DNA from: Deltaproteobacteria bacterium
GTDB taxonomy: Bacteria > Desulfobacterota > Desulfomonilia > Desulfomonilales > Desulfomonilaceae
NCBI GenBank assembly: GCA_016875095.1
Contig: VGSG01000042.1
Span: 1 to 36,055 of the forward strand
Reading direction: 5' to 3'
Length of the DNA: 36,055 nucleotides
A model generated the notes under the pieces. That model made no database searches. It was not told the origin of the DNA and worked only from the letters and a program-made list of their open reading frames with translations. Position 1 is the first letter of the stretch; each line of letters opens with the position of its first letter. The translations under genes and the position numbers were made by a program. This document shows, piece after piece, positions 15,066 to 22,334 of the stretch.

Positions 15066-16289
15066 TCAGAACGCGCTGGAGGCCCAGCGGTAGATTTTTT
15101 CCGCTGCTTTGAAGTGTTGAGGCGAGTTTAGCACCACGACCAGGTAGTCTTTCGCATTATCATTGAAGAGGGCCACAATGCATTTCCCGGCCTTGTTGGT
15201 GAAGCCCGTCTTGGCGCCTGCCAGCGGCACGGGCTCAAAGAGGAGTCGGTCGTTGGATTTGAGTCGATAGGTCTTGGGCCTTGAATTGACGGTCTTCATC
15301 GCGTAAGTCTTTGCGCCGACGATTTGGCGGATCGCGGGATAGTCGAACGCGTGTTTCGCGATGAGGGCTACTTCCTCGGCCGAGGCTGCATTTAGATTCT
15401 TGCTCTCCAGCGCCTTGCCGTCTTTTCTGCCCAGAGTTACGCGCATGTCCAGTCCGCTGGGCGTAAAGAAGGCGCTCTGCCTGGCGCCTAGTTTCGCCGC
15501 CTTTCTATTCATGGCCTGAATGAAGCCGTCCCGACCACCGTGAGGGTACGCGCGCGCCAGAACCTCGGCGCAATCATTCCCGGAGACGATGAGCATGCCG
15601 TGGAGCAGATCTCTTACCGTGAAGCGGTCGCCCGGCTGGATACCAACCTTCTTGGGCTCTACCTCCGTGATATCTTTCGGGGTCTCCACGACCTGGTCAA
15701 GGCTCATGGCGTCAAGAACCGCCATGGCGCTCACAAGCTTGGTGATACTGGCGATAGGGAGCGGCTCCTTATCGTTCCTAGCCAGAAGCACCCTGTTGGA
15801 CGAACAATCCAAGCACAAAAGCGCCTTGGCTTGAATCGCCGGCTCCTCGTGTCCCCTGCCCCTCACCTCCGCGACCGGTAGAGGCGCGCCAAGGAGTTTG
15901 TCGATCCTCCCCGGCAGCGCACGAGGTCCTCCATTGGGCTGCGCTGCGGAGGGCGCGTGCGAAAGCGAGGCAATCCGCCCGCCATCGGGTTGTTCGGAGA
16001 TCCTGCGCGGCCCCACAGGCAGGCTCTTTGGTTGATCTATCCCCGGGGATAAAGCGGGCTGAACCGAGCGCGCCGTCGGGGGCGCAACGGTCCGTATCAC
16101 GCGGGGACGACTCTGCGCGTCACTGGACGCGGGTCGAGCGTTCGGCGCGAAGAAAGCCCCGCCCCTCTTGCCGATACTGCCCATCATATCGGTCACGGAG
16201 CTCTGAGATTGAGCCGGCTGAAAGGCAAAAGCGCTGCCCCCCAGTAGGAACAAGGCAGCGAGAATGGCAAGCGGCTTCTTCGAGAGCAA
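15066..16289 (-). CDS. D-alanyl-D-alanine carboxypeptidase, S11 family
   Basis: A 407-aa exported penicillin-binding protein. All three motifs are present: Ser-x-x-Lys at 181-184 (SITK), SGN at 236-238 and KTG at 360-362 (KTGFTNKAGKC). It trims the terminal D-Ala of peptidoglycan pentapeptides in the periplasm. The signal peptide (KKPLAILAALFLLGGSAFAF) is followed by about 120 low-complexity residues rich in Pro, Ser and Arg before the catalytic domain; the C-terminal beta domain of PBP5 is missing. I chose the TTG at 16289: it stands just before the signal peptide with CCGGAG 8 nt upstream, whereas the only longer start (TTG at 16448) lies inside the predicted -35 box. It ends 8 nt from the carA stop, in convergent orientation. 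Confidence 0.87.
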   Translation of the reverse strand: MLSKKPLAILAALFLLGGSAFAFQPAQSQSSVTDMMGSIGKRGGAFFAPNARPASSDAQSRPRVIRTVAPPTARSVQPALSPGIDQPKSLPVGPRRISEQPDGGRIASLSHAPSAAQPNGGPRALPGRIDKLLGAPLPVAEVRGRGHEEPAIQAKALLCLDCSSNRVLLARNDKEPLPIASITKLVSAMAVLDAMSLDQVVETPKDITEVEPKKVGIQPGDRFTVRDLLHGMLIVSGNDCAEVLARAYPHGGRDGFIQAMNRKAAKLGARQSAFFTPSGLDMRVTLGRKDGKALESKNLNAASAEEVALIAKHAFDYPAIRQIVGAKTYAMKTVNSRPKTYRLKSNDRLLFEPVPLAGAKTGFTNKAGKCIVALFNDNAKDYLVVVLNSPQHFKAAEKIYRWASSAF

Positions 16290-16419
16290 TGAATTGACTC
16301 CGGAGCGCGCCGCGCAAGTTGTCGGTCGCGGCGAAGCTTTTACTTCACAAAAGCAGAATAATCTACAGAATTTATTAGGGCAGTCAGCGCCCTTAACCGG
16401 GAAAGTCCCTAACGTATCA

Positions 16420-16448
16420 AAAATAAATAATAAATGACTATTTGTCAA
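16420..16448 (-). promoter_or_regulatory. Sigma-70 promoter of the D,D-carboxypeptidase gene
   Basis: On the minus strand, TTGACA (16443-16448) and TATTTT (16420-16425) are 17 nt apart in an A/T-rich stretch. Transcription would begin near 16412, giving a leader of roughly 120 nt before the TTG at 16289. Confidence 0.6.
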
Positions 16449-16608
16449 GAGGTTTGGCTTATTGACGCCGGAAAAACATGACCGGCTTCTTTCACTGGGA
16501 AGTGGGTCGGTTTCGCGGCTCGATACTCCGGTTGTCAGAAAGCAAGGCTCCTGCTGTGCTCAAAGCGCTCGCCAGTCACAGCGCGCGAGCGCGCTTCTCG
16601 CTTATTTC

Positions 16609-16638
16609 TTGACTTGTGCCCGCATCTTTATCTATTTT
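16609..16638 (+). promoter_or_regulatory. Possible promoter of the ECF sigma/anti-sigma operon
   Basis: TTGACT (16609-16614) and TATTTT (16633-16638) are separated by 18 nt. This is housekeeping-like; I did not find an obvious ECF-type AAC/GTC pair. A start near 16645 would put the usable start codon at 16673 or later. Confidence 0.4.
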
Positions 16639-16672
16639 CTTACGGATCACCTACGGAGCAGAACTGTGTCCA

Positions 16673-17332
16673 GTGCTCGCCTCCCCTGAAACAATTCTCG
16701 GTGGTTTGTGTCTAATTTTGGTAAATCTGCTGCTCGCCTCAACCTACAGACCGGAAGAGGATGAGGACAGGGAGACGGTCAAGGAGTGTGTGGAGGGCAA
16801 CCGAGATGCCTTCAACATACTTGTTGAAAAATACTACAGAAGAATCTATAACTTGGCCTACCGATTCGTCGGGGACCAGGAAGAGGCCAACGATCTGGCT
16901 CAGGATATTTTCACCGCGGCCTATCAGAATCTGAAGAGATTTCGGGGAGAATCGAAATTCTCTACTTGGCTCTTCCAGATCGCTACGAACAGAGGAAAAA
17001 ACCGATTCAAGTACCTTAAGCGCAGAGGGTACTTCGCCAATAAGGGGCCCAGTGACGGGGACGAAGATCGGGAAGGGCTTCCACGAGAACTTCCCGATTC
17101 CACCTCGAACCCGGAAGACCTGCTTGCAGGCAAGGAAATACAGAAAATCGTCCAAGAAGCCATTGATGACCTGGAACCTGATCACAAGGAGATTGTCATT
17201 CTAAGAGACATCGAAGGTTTTTCTTACGAAGAGATTGCGCGAATGCTCAATCTCCCGGAAGGAACTACCAAGTCCCGCCTGCATCGGGCGAGAATGGTCG
17301 TGAAAGAGAAACTGAAGAAGGTTTTGTCATGA
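16673..17332 (+). CDS. ECF-family RNA polymerase sigma factor
   Basis: A sigma-70 protein of the RpoE-like group; the conserved part begins at DEDRETVKECVEGNRDAFNILVEKYYRRIYNLAYR (region 2.1), continues with ANDLAQDIFTAAYQNLKRFRGESKFSTWLFQIATNRGKNRF (2.2-2.4), and ends with region 4, LEPDHKEIVILRDIEGFSYEEIARMLNLPEGTTKSRLHRAR, the -35 recognition helix. It redirects RNA polymerase to a stress regulon, probably of the cell envelope. The start is uncertain: the frame is open back to a GTG at 16616, but the predicted promoter points to the GTG at 16673, or a TTG at 16706 or 16718; no good ribosome site decides. Its stop overlaps the anti-sigma start by ATGA (17329-17332). Confidence 0.88.
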   Translation: MLASPETILGGLCLILVNLLLASTYRPEEDEDRETVKECVEGNRDAFNILVEKYYRRIYNLAYRFVGDQEEANDLAQDIFTAAYQNLKRFRGESKFSTWLFQIATNRGKNRFKYLKRRGYFANKGPSDGDEDREGLPRELPDSTSNPEDLLAGKEIQKIVQEAIDDLEPDHKEIVILRDIEGFSYEEIARMLNLPEGTTKSRLHRARMVVKEKLKKVLS

Positions 17333-18234
17333 GTGAATGCGATCAAATTTCCGGTATGTTTTTGGAGCTTCATGAGGGTAGTGTAGATTCGGAGACCAGA
17401 TCACGTTGTTATGACCATATGAACGAGTGCAGTTGCTGCCGGGAGGAATTCCAGTGGTATTCCGACGCGGTCAAAGCGCTTGCCGGTCTGGAAAGGGTCT
17501 CGCCCCCCCGCGATTTCATGGTTCATCTTGATCGTCGGCTTGACGCTGTTTCTTCCCGTTCTTGGCTTGATTTTCTTAAGGATCTCACCCTCACCGCGCC
17601 CCGCATGCCTCTGCCTGCGGGTATGGCGGCGCTTTTCTGTATCGTCCTCATCGGTTATTCGCTTTTTCGACAGCCACCCGTGGAACTCGCGCGCCACTCG
17701 GAGACTCCGGTCTCCGCGGAGGTCGCGACCGCGGAGGAGGGAGGCAAGTCGATCGCTCCGGCGCCTCGTCGCGCGACGATCACCACCATGGGCGGTGACG
17801 GCGCCCTGGCCCCAGCCTATTACTCCTCCCTTTCCAATCCTTCCACCAACCTTCCCCGAATCCCACTTACAACACCGGAATCCGGAATGAGCGGCGCTCA
17901 GGCGGCTCATAATTTGTTGCCCACAGTGGCCGATCGACTGGGAGCGGACAATCTCACTGTTGTAAGTTCTCGGCCCGAAGAGGCTCAGGAGTTGCTCAAG
18001 CGGATTCTCCCGGGCTTGCAGGGCACGGTCGTGAGGGAAGACCTTCGGCCGAGCGCTCGTGAACGTTTGGTGCGCATCATCATCCCGCCTGACGCATATG
18101 GGAGCTTGACCCGCGCTCTCGTTGACCACGGCGAAATCGAGTCCGGAGCCGGCGCGGGGGTCGATCCTCCCAAACCGGTCCAAGAGCAGGGAAACGGAAT
18201 CCTGCTCTATGTCAGATTCGTCAAACCGCAATAA
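17329..18234 (+). CDS. Zinc-binding anti-sigma factor, membrane-spanning
   Basis: A 301-aa protein coupled by ATGA overlap to the sigma factor it should inhibit. The N-terminal cytoplasmic part has the anti-sigma zinc motif His-x3-Cys-x2-Cys (His30, Cys34, Cys37 in DHMNECSCCREE). One membrane helix lies at about 95-113 (AGMAALFCIVLIGYSLF). The periplasmic part starts with a Pro/Ser-rich linker and ends with a compact domain at about 205-300 (NLTVVSSRPEEAQELLKRILPGLQG, then ERLVRIIIPPDAYGSLTRALVDHGEIE), alternating strands and helices, which could be the signal sensor and resembles extracytoplasmic domains such as DUF2275/DUF4349 by pattern only. Regulated proteolysis of the anti-sigma is the usual release route; the inducing signal is unknown. 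Confidence 0.82.
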   Translation: MSECDQISGMFLELHEGSVDSETRSRCYDHMNECSCCREEFQWYSDAVKALAGLERVSPPRDFMVHLDRRLDAVSSRSWLDFLKDLTLTAPRMPLPAGMAALFCIVLIGYSLFRQPPVELARHSETPVSAEVATAEEGGKSIAPAPRRATITTMGGDGALAPAYYSSLSNPSTNLPRIPLTTPESGMSGAQAAHNLLPTVADRLGADNLTVVSSRPEEAQELLKRILPGLQGTVVREDLRPSARERLVRIIIPPDAYGSLTRALVDHGEIESGAGAGVDPPKPVQEQGNGILLYVRFVKPQ

Positions 18235-18395
18235 GAGGCACATAGACAGCGAGCGAGGAGTTTCCGAGGTAGGGGCCTCGTCGAAGGCTGATTTGCGTGC
18301 GTGCCGCGCGCCGACCCGGTGTATCGTCGGACGCTCATCACGTCTTTTGACAAAAGGGCGCAGTCGGTCATAGCGCGCGGAAAGGATTCTCACTC

Positions 18396-19469
18396 GTGCA
18401 ACTGGGAATCATCGGTCTGCCGGGAAGCGGCAAGAGCACTGTCTTTCGAGCCTTTACCGGAGGTGTGACCGCCGGAGACCATCGGGGATATGGGGAACCG
18501 AACGTAGGGGTGGTGACGGTGGAGGACGATCGATTGGACTTCCTGAACCACTACCACAAGCCCAAGAAGGCCACCGCAGTTCATGTGGAATACCTGGATA
18601 TCGCCGGACTGATCGGAGAAGGGAAGGAAGGCGGCGCACGCGGTGATGCGATACTCTCCCACATGCGGCCGCTCGACGCGCTCGTCCACTGCGTGCGCTT
18701 CTTCGATTCCCCCCGTCTTGACCCCCCGCAACCCCTGAAAGATTTTGGACGAGTGGAAGAAGAGATGATCCTCTCGGACCTGTCCGTCGTGGAGAAGCGC
18801 TTGGAACGAGTAACGATCGATTTGAAGCGGGGCAGGAAAGAGATGGCCGATGAGTTAACTATGCTGGAGAGGGCAAGAGCTCTCCTGCAAGACGGAACAC
18901 CGCTTCGCACGGTGCCTGAGGTGGCGGGATTCGAGAAATTCCGAGGATTCGCGTTCCTGTCCGCAAAGCCGGAGCTGTTTCTGGTAAATGCGGGGGACAA
19001 CAAGCCGCGTGCTGAGATCGACACGCTGGTGGAAGAGATCTTGCAGCGTGTTACCGGCCAGCCCTATGTGGCTGCCGACTGGATCTACGCCGATGCGGAA
19101 GCGGAGATCGCTCGACTGGACCCTGACGATGCGCGGGAATTCCTTAACGATCTTGGCCTGAGTGAAGGAGCGAAGAACAGAATCATCAAGAAATCCTTCG
19201 AGCTGTTGAGGCTGATCGTCTTCTTCACCGTAAGCGACAAAGAGGTGAGGGCCTGGCCGCTCAATCGAGGCAAAACGGCTTTGGATGCGGCGGGAGTGGT
19301 TCACACCGACATGCAACGGGGATTCATCCGAGCCGAGGTGGTTTCCTTCGAGGACTTCATGAACGCGGGTTCGACCGTGGGAGCGCACAAAGGGGGGAAA
19401 TTCCGCCTGGAAGGGCGAGAATATGAGGTCCAAGACGGAGACATCATCCTTTTCCGCTTCAATGTCTAG
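18396..19469 (+). CDS. YchF-like Obg-family GTPase/ATPase (DUF933 C-terminus)
   Basis: A 357-aa P-loop protein. Walker A is GLPGSGKST at residues 7-15, followed by NVGVVTVEDDRLDFL, the switch region VEYLDIAGLIGEGKEGGARGDAIL (DxAG motif), and a C-terminal DUF933/TGS-like half with FFTVSDKEVRAWPLNRGKTALDAAGVVHTDMQRGFIRAEV. That is the YchF layout, whose members bind ATP and ribosomes and respond to oxidative stress. The P-loop has GSGK instead of the common NVGK, so it is a divergent paralogue rather than the core YchF. The start is a GTG with AAAGGA upstream. It follows the anti-sigma gene by 160 nt on the same strand; a functional link is not shown. Confidence 0.85.
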   Translation: MQLGIIGLPGSGKSTVFRAFTGGVTAGDHRGYGEPNVGVVTVEDDRLDFLNHYHKPKKATAVHVEYLDIAGLIGEGKEGGARGDAILSHMRPLDALVHCVRFFDSPRLDPPQPLKDFGRVEEEMILSDLSVVEKRLERVTIDLKRGRKEMADELTMLERARALLQDGTPLRTVPEVAGFEKFRGFAFLSAKPELFLVNAGDNKPRAEIDTLVEEILQRVTGQPYVAADWIYADAEAEIARLDPDDAREFLNDLGLSEGAKNRIIKKSFELLRLIVFFTVSDKEVRAWPLNRGKTALDAAGVVHTDMQRGFIRAEVVSFEDFMNAGSTVGAHKGGKFRLEGREYEVQDGDIILFRFNV

Positions 19470-19651
19470 AACCGGTTGATTTCTTGGGGAGAGGAGGCGA
19501 CTTCGCCGGAATCACATGTTCGATAATCTGTTGGGAGAAGTCCCGGAGACCCCGTTGAGCTAATATCTTTTGTTTATTGCTTTTTCTTGCTTTTTGGTAT
19601 ATGGTGAACCACTCCCGGACGACAAAAGATTCGCGGAAATATGGCGCCACG

Positions 19652-20965
19652 ATGGATACAGCCGTCCAGACGCTCGGTGAACCTAAGATAGATTCTCCAC
19701 TGGACTCCGCTTACTTTGTGGAGGATTCGGAGCGGGTCTTGCACAGCGCCTCCGCTGAAGAGATCTGTCGGGAGGTAAACGCGGGTCGGGAGCCGATCTC
19801 CTTTGTGAAAGCCGGTCCCAGGCGAAAGATCTATTTCGATCCGAGCAAGCTCAAGTGCGCGATCGTCACATGCGGAGGACTCTGTCCAGGGCTGAACAAC
19901 GTGATTCGGTCGGTGGTTCTCACCCTGTTTCACACCTACGGAGTGCGCAATGTGGTGGGAATCATGTATGGGCTCCAAGGATTCATCCCCCGGCACGGTC
20001 ACGCGGTTATGGAGCTGAACCCGAGCACGGTTGCGCAGATTCACGAGCTGGGCGGGACGATTCTCTCCACTTCCCGAGGACCTCAGGATCCCTCGGAGAT
20101 CGTGGACGCGTTGGAGCGGATGAACATCGGGCTTCTCTTCGTGCTTGGCGGAGACGGTTCCTTCAGGGCCGGGTTGAAGATCGCCGACGAAGTGGCGAAT
20201 CGTGGGGCCAAGATCGGAGTGGTGGGAATTCCCAAGACCATAGATAACGATATCAATTTTCTCTCCCGATCTTTCGGCTTCAACACGGCGGTGAGCATGG
20301 CTACCAGGGCGATTGGGTCGGCCCACGTGGAAGCCTTGGGTTCTCCCAACGGGGTCGGGCTTGTAAAGCTCATGGGGCGCCAGTCCGGGTTCATTGCCGC
20401 GTGGGCTTCCCTGGCTCAGCGAGATGCCAATCTGGTGCTGATCCCGGAATCGGACTTTGACATTGACGGCCCTCACGGTCTCCTTGCCTGGTTGGAGAAG
20501 CGTCTGGAAAGGCGAAAACATGCAGTGATTGTGGTCGCTGAAGGCGCAGGCCAGAAATACTGCTCGGAGGAGGGAACAGACCCATCAGGCAACGTGAAGC
20601 TCGGAGACATCGGATGGTACCTGAAGGACCGTATCGATGACCATTTCAAAGAAAAAGGGATCGAAATGAATATCAAGTATATCGATCCCAGCTACATGAT
20701 CCGTTCCGTCCCGGCAAACGCCGATGATGCGGTCTTCTGCGGCTTTCTGGGACAAAAGGCCGTTCACGCCGGGATTGCCGGAAAGACCAGTGTGGTGATC
20801 GGGACTTGGAACGATGAGTATGTGCTGATCCCGATTCGCCTGGTAGTGCAAGGGCGGAAGCAGGTGGATCTCAAAGACAGGCTCTGGACAAGCGTTCTGG
20901 AAGCCACAGGGCAACCGTCCCTCAAACCCGAAAAGGAGGAGGAAGGCCGGCAGGTGATAAACTAA
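19652..20965 (+). CDS. 6-phosphofructokinase, ATP-dependent by motif
   Basis: A 437-aa member of the PFKA superfamily in the long clade with an N-terminal extension. Motifs: TCGGLCPGLNNVIR (phosphate loop), GGDGS at 166-170, IPKTIDNDINF with the catalytic Asp pair at about 194-200, and LMGRQSGF near 240. The Gly in GGDGS is the residue seen in ATP enzymes (PPi enzymes usually have Asp there), while the Lys in PKTIDND is found in PPi enzymes and in several long ATP enzymes, so ATP use is likely but not certain. It phosphorylates fructose 6-phosphate in glycolysis. I chose the ATG at 19652 (MDTAVQTLGEPKIDSPL) because family similarity starts there; an ATG at 19601 is the alternative. Confidence 0.88.
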   Translation: MDTAVQTLGEPKIDSPLDSAYFVEDSERVLHSASAEEICREVNAGREPISFVKAGPRRKIYFDPSKLKCAIVTCGGLCPGLNNVIRSVVLTLFHTYGVRNVVGIMYGLQGFIPRHGHAVMELNPSTVAQIHELGGTILSTSRGPQDPSEIVDALERMNIGLLFVLGGDGSFRAGLKIADEVANRGAKIGVVGIPKTIDNDINFLSRSFGFNTAVSMATRAIGSAHVEALGSPNGVGLVKLMGRQSGFIAAWASLAQRDANLVLIPESDFDIDGPHGLLAWLEKRLERRKHAVIVVAEGAGQKYCSEEGTDPSGNVKLGDIGWYLKDRIDDHFKEKGIEMNIKYIDPSYMIRSVPANADDAVFCGFLGQKAVHAGIAGKTSVVIGTWNDEYVLIPIRLVVQGRKQVDLKDRLWTSVLEATGQPSLKPEKEEEGRQVIN

Positions 20966-21134
20966 CCCTTGGCCGGATCATGGCGCTCGCGAGACCGGGA
21001 CCCGGCGATTGGGCATTCGTCGGGCCTATTTAAGAGCAAGAATGGCGAAAAGAGCCTTTCCGGCAAAGGCTTGTGGGTAAAAGCTGGACGAGAGAGTTAT
21101 CAAGTTATATGATATCGGCAGATGGAGGTATGAG

Positions 21135-21470
21135 ATGACGAGGAAGATTAGCGTGGTTGTTGCCTGTGCGGTGGTTACGCTGCTCTTGGCGTCCACTGTG
21201 TACAGTGCGCCGCTCTTTGTGGCCACGGCCAAGAATTTCAGGGGCGCTCTGTACCTGGGCTACGGGCCGACGCCGACGCATGCGTCGGAACAAGCCGTGG
21301 TGAAGTGCTCACAGGACTCTTTCATCCCGCCGTCATGCAAGGTGGTGTGCGTGCGGGCTGAGTGTCCGCCACCGTGCCCCCCGCCGAAGGCGCGCAAGAC
21401 CGCCAAAGTGTACAAGCCGATCAGTTCGTCCAAGTACCAGGCGGTTCCTTATCCGACGTATCCCAAGTAG
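21135..21470 (+). CDS. Small exported Cys/Pro-rich protein
   Basis: A 111-aa protein with a clear signal peptide (ISVVVACAVVTLLLASTVYS-A). The mature part FRGALYLGYGPTPTHASEQAVVKCSQDSFIPPSCKVVCVRAEC recalls the DUF4189-type repeat (a G-Y-x-S pattern, then AxxxAVxxC and C-x-V), which is a weak resemblance seen by eye; it ends in a CPPPCPPPK cluster and a Lys/Tyr/Pro tail. Function unknown; probably periplasmic or surface exposed and disulfide-bonded. GGAGG 6 nt before the ATG decides the start. A strong hairpin follows the gene. Confidence 0.72.
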   Translation: MTRKISVVVACAVVTLLLASTVYSAPLFVATAKNFRGALYLGYGPTPTHASEQAVVKCSQDSFIPPSCKVVCVRAECPPPCPPPKARKTAKVYKPISSSKYQAVPYPTYPK

Positions 21471-21496
21471 GCGGAGGAGCTCTTTCGATTTTCATA

Positions 21497-21530
21497 CGCC
21501 CCCCGGCCTGATCGGTCGGGGGGCGGCTTT
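21497..21530 (+). terminator. Rho-independent-like terminator
   Basis: A 12-bp G/C stem (21497-21508 with 21514-21525, one mismatch, 5-nt loop) followed by GCTTT. It ends the 21135-21470 gene. It sits directly before the next gene, so its right arm adjoins that gene's ribosome site. Confidence 0.65.
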
Positions 21531-21540
21531 GAGGCTTGCG

Positions 21541-22107
21541 ATGCAGCGGGCTCTCGTGTGCGCCCTCGCGGGATTAGTGATCTTCTTGATCGCCTACAGC
21601 GGGGCCGCATTTCTGACCGGCTCCCGGACCACTCCCCAGCCTAGCGATAAGAATCCCTCCACTCTTATGGACTCTGTCACTTCGTACGCGGGCAAGAGAC
21701 TGAAGCAGTCCCTCAAAGATACCCCGGACGAAAACTTGGAAGAGGGCGCGGAGTTCGTGGCTCGAAAACTGTACCCAATCGTCAAGGGCATCCTGAAAGG
21801 ACAACTGGACGCGATAATCAGCGATACCAAACGAGATGAGGTTCCCCGCAAGATGTACGAAGCGGGCAAGGAGACCTCGGAGAAAGTGGTCAAACCTTTC
21901 GCGGAAGGTCTGGCCGAAGGCGCTTCGTCCGCGCTCAAGGACCTGGACAAGACCGTCAAGGAAGTGAGGAAATTCAAGGAAGAAAACAAGGATGTTTTTG
22001 ACGCGGTCCAACAGGGTATCGAAGACCTGAGGAAAAACTTGAAAGAGCTGCCTCCTTTGCCCCCCTTGAGCCCACCCAAGCCGCCTCCGCCTCCTCCCTT
22101 GCCCTGA
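21541..22107 (+). CDS. Exported or membrane-anchored helical protein with Pro-rich tail
   Basis: An unrecognised 188-aa protein. Residues about 4-24 (ALVCALAGLVIFLIAYSGAAF) form a signal anchor; residues 40-160 are rich in Lys, Glu and Ala and predicted helical, with amphipathic repeats such as KMYEAGKETSEKVVKPFAEGLAEGASSALKDLDKTVKEVRKF, partly coiled-coil-like. It ends in a polyproline tail (PPLPPLSPPKPPPPPPLP). The polyproline end suggests a cell-wall or envelope-spanning role, or a binding tail for a partner; translation through it would need EF-P. The ATG at 21541 has GAGG 6 nt upstream. It is probably separated from the previous gene by the terminator. Confidence 0.68.
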   Translation: MQRALVCALAGLVIFLIAYSGAAFLTGSRTTPQPSDKNPSTLMDSVTSYAGKRLKQSLKDTPDENLEEGAEFVARKLYPIVKGILKGQLDAIISDTKRDEVPRKMYEAGKETSEKVVKPFAEGLAEGASSALKDLDKTVKEVRKFKEENKDVFDAVQQGIEDLRKNLKELPPLPPLSPPKPPPPPPLP

Positions 22108-22334
22108 AATCCGGGATGACGACCGGATCCGCTACGATTTCCCCACAGTCCACCACGCGTACTGCGCAGGAATCTAGACACCAGCCCCCGGATAACCGAA
22201 TGCCTGCAAACCGCTTCTTCAACTGCTTTACAGCGCTGTGCGTTTGGGCTAGGATTCGTCGGGCACGAAAACCGCGCCGATGTGATAAGAACAGGCCGGC
22301 GAGCTTATTCAAAGCAGCGCATCCAAGGAGTTAC

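Noticed and set aside
17401-18393. 330-codon minus-strand frame opposite the anti-sigma gene
   Set aside because: Arg-rich, no domain visible; the plus-strand gene has a zinc motif, a membrane helix and a coupled start.
19574-20521. 315-codon minus-strand frame opposite phosphofructokinase
   Set aside because: Shadow frame; the plus strand carries all PFK motifs.
19652-20965. Assignment as pyrophosphate-dependent phosphofructokinase
   Set aside because: The GGDGS motif has the Gly typical of ATP users, although the Lys in PKTIDND keeps some doubt.
20990-21134. A possible c-di-GMP (GEMM) riboswitch before the 21135 gene
   Set aside because: A short stem (21053-21071) and a GGCAAAGG stretch are present, but the conserved GGACGCAAAGC-type core and second receptor stem are not.
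22116-22334. N-terminal extension of the solute-binding protein to 22116
   Set aside because: The extra 73 residues are arginine-rich and unlike any export signal; AAGGAG 4 nt before the ATG at 22335 and the Tat motif set the start.
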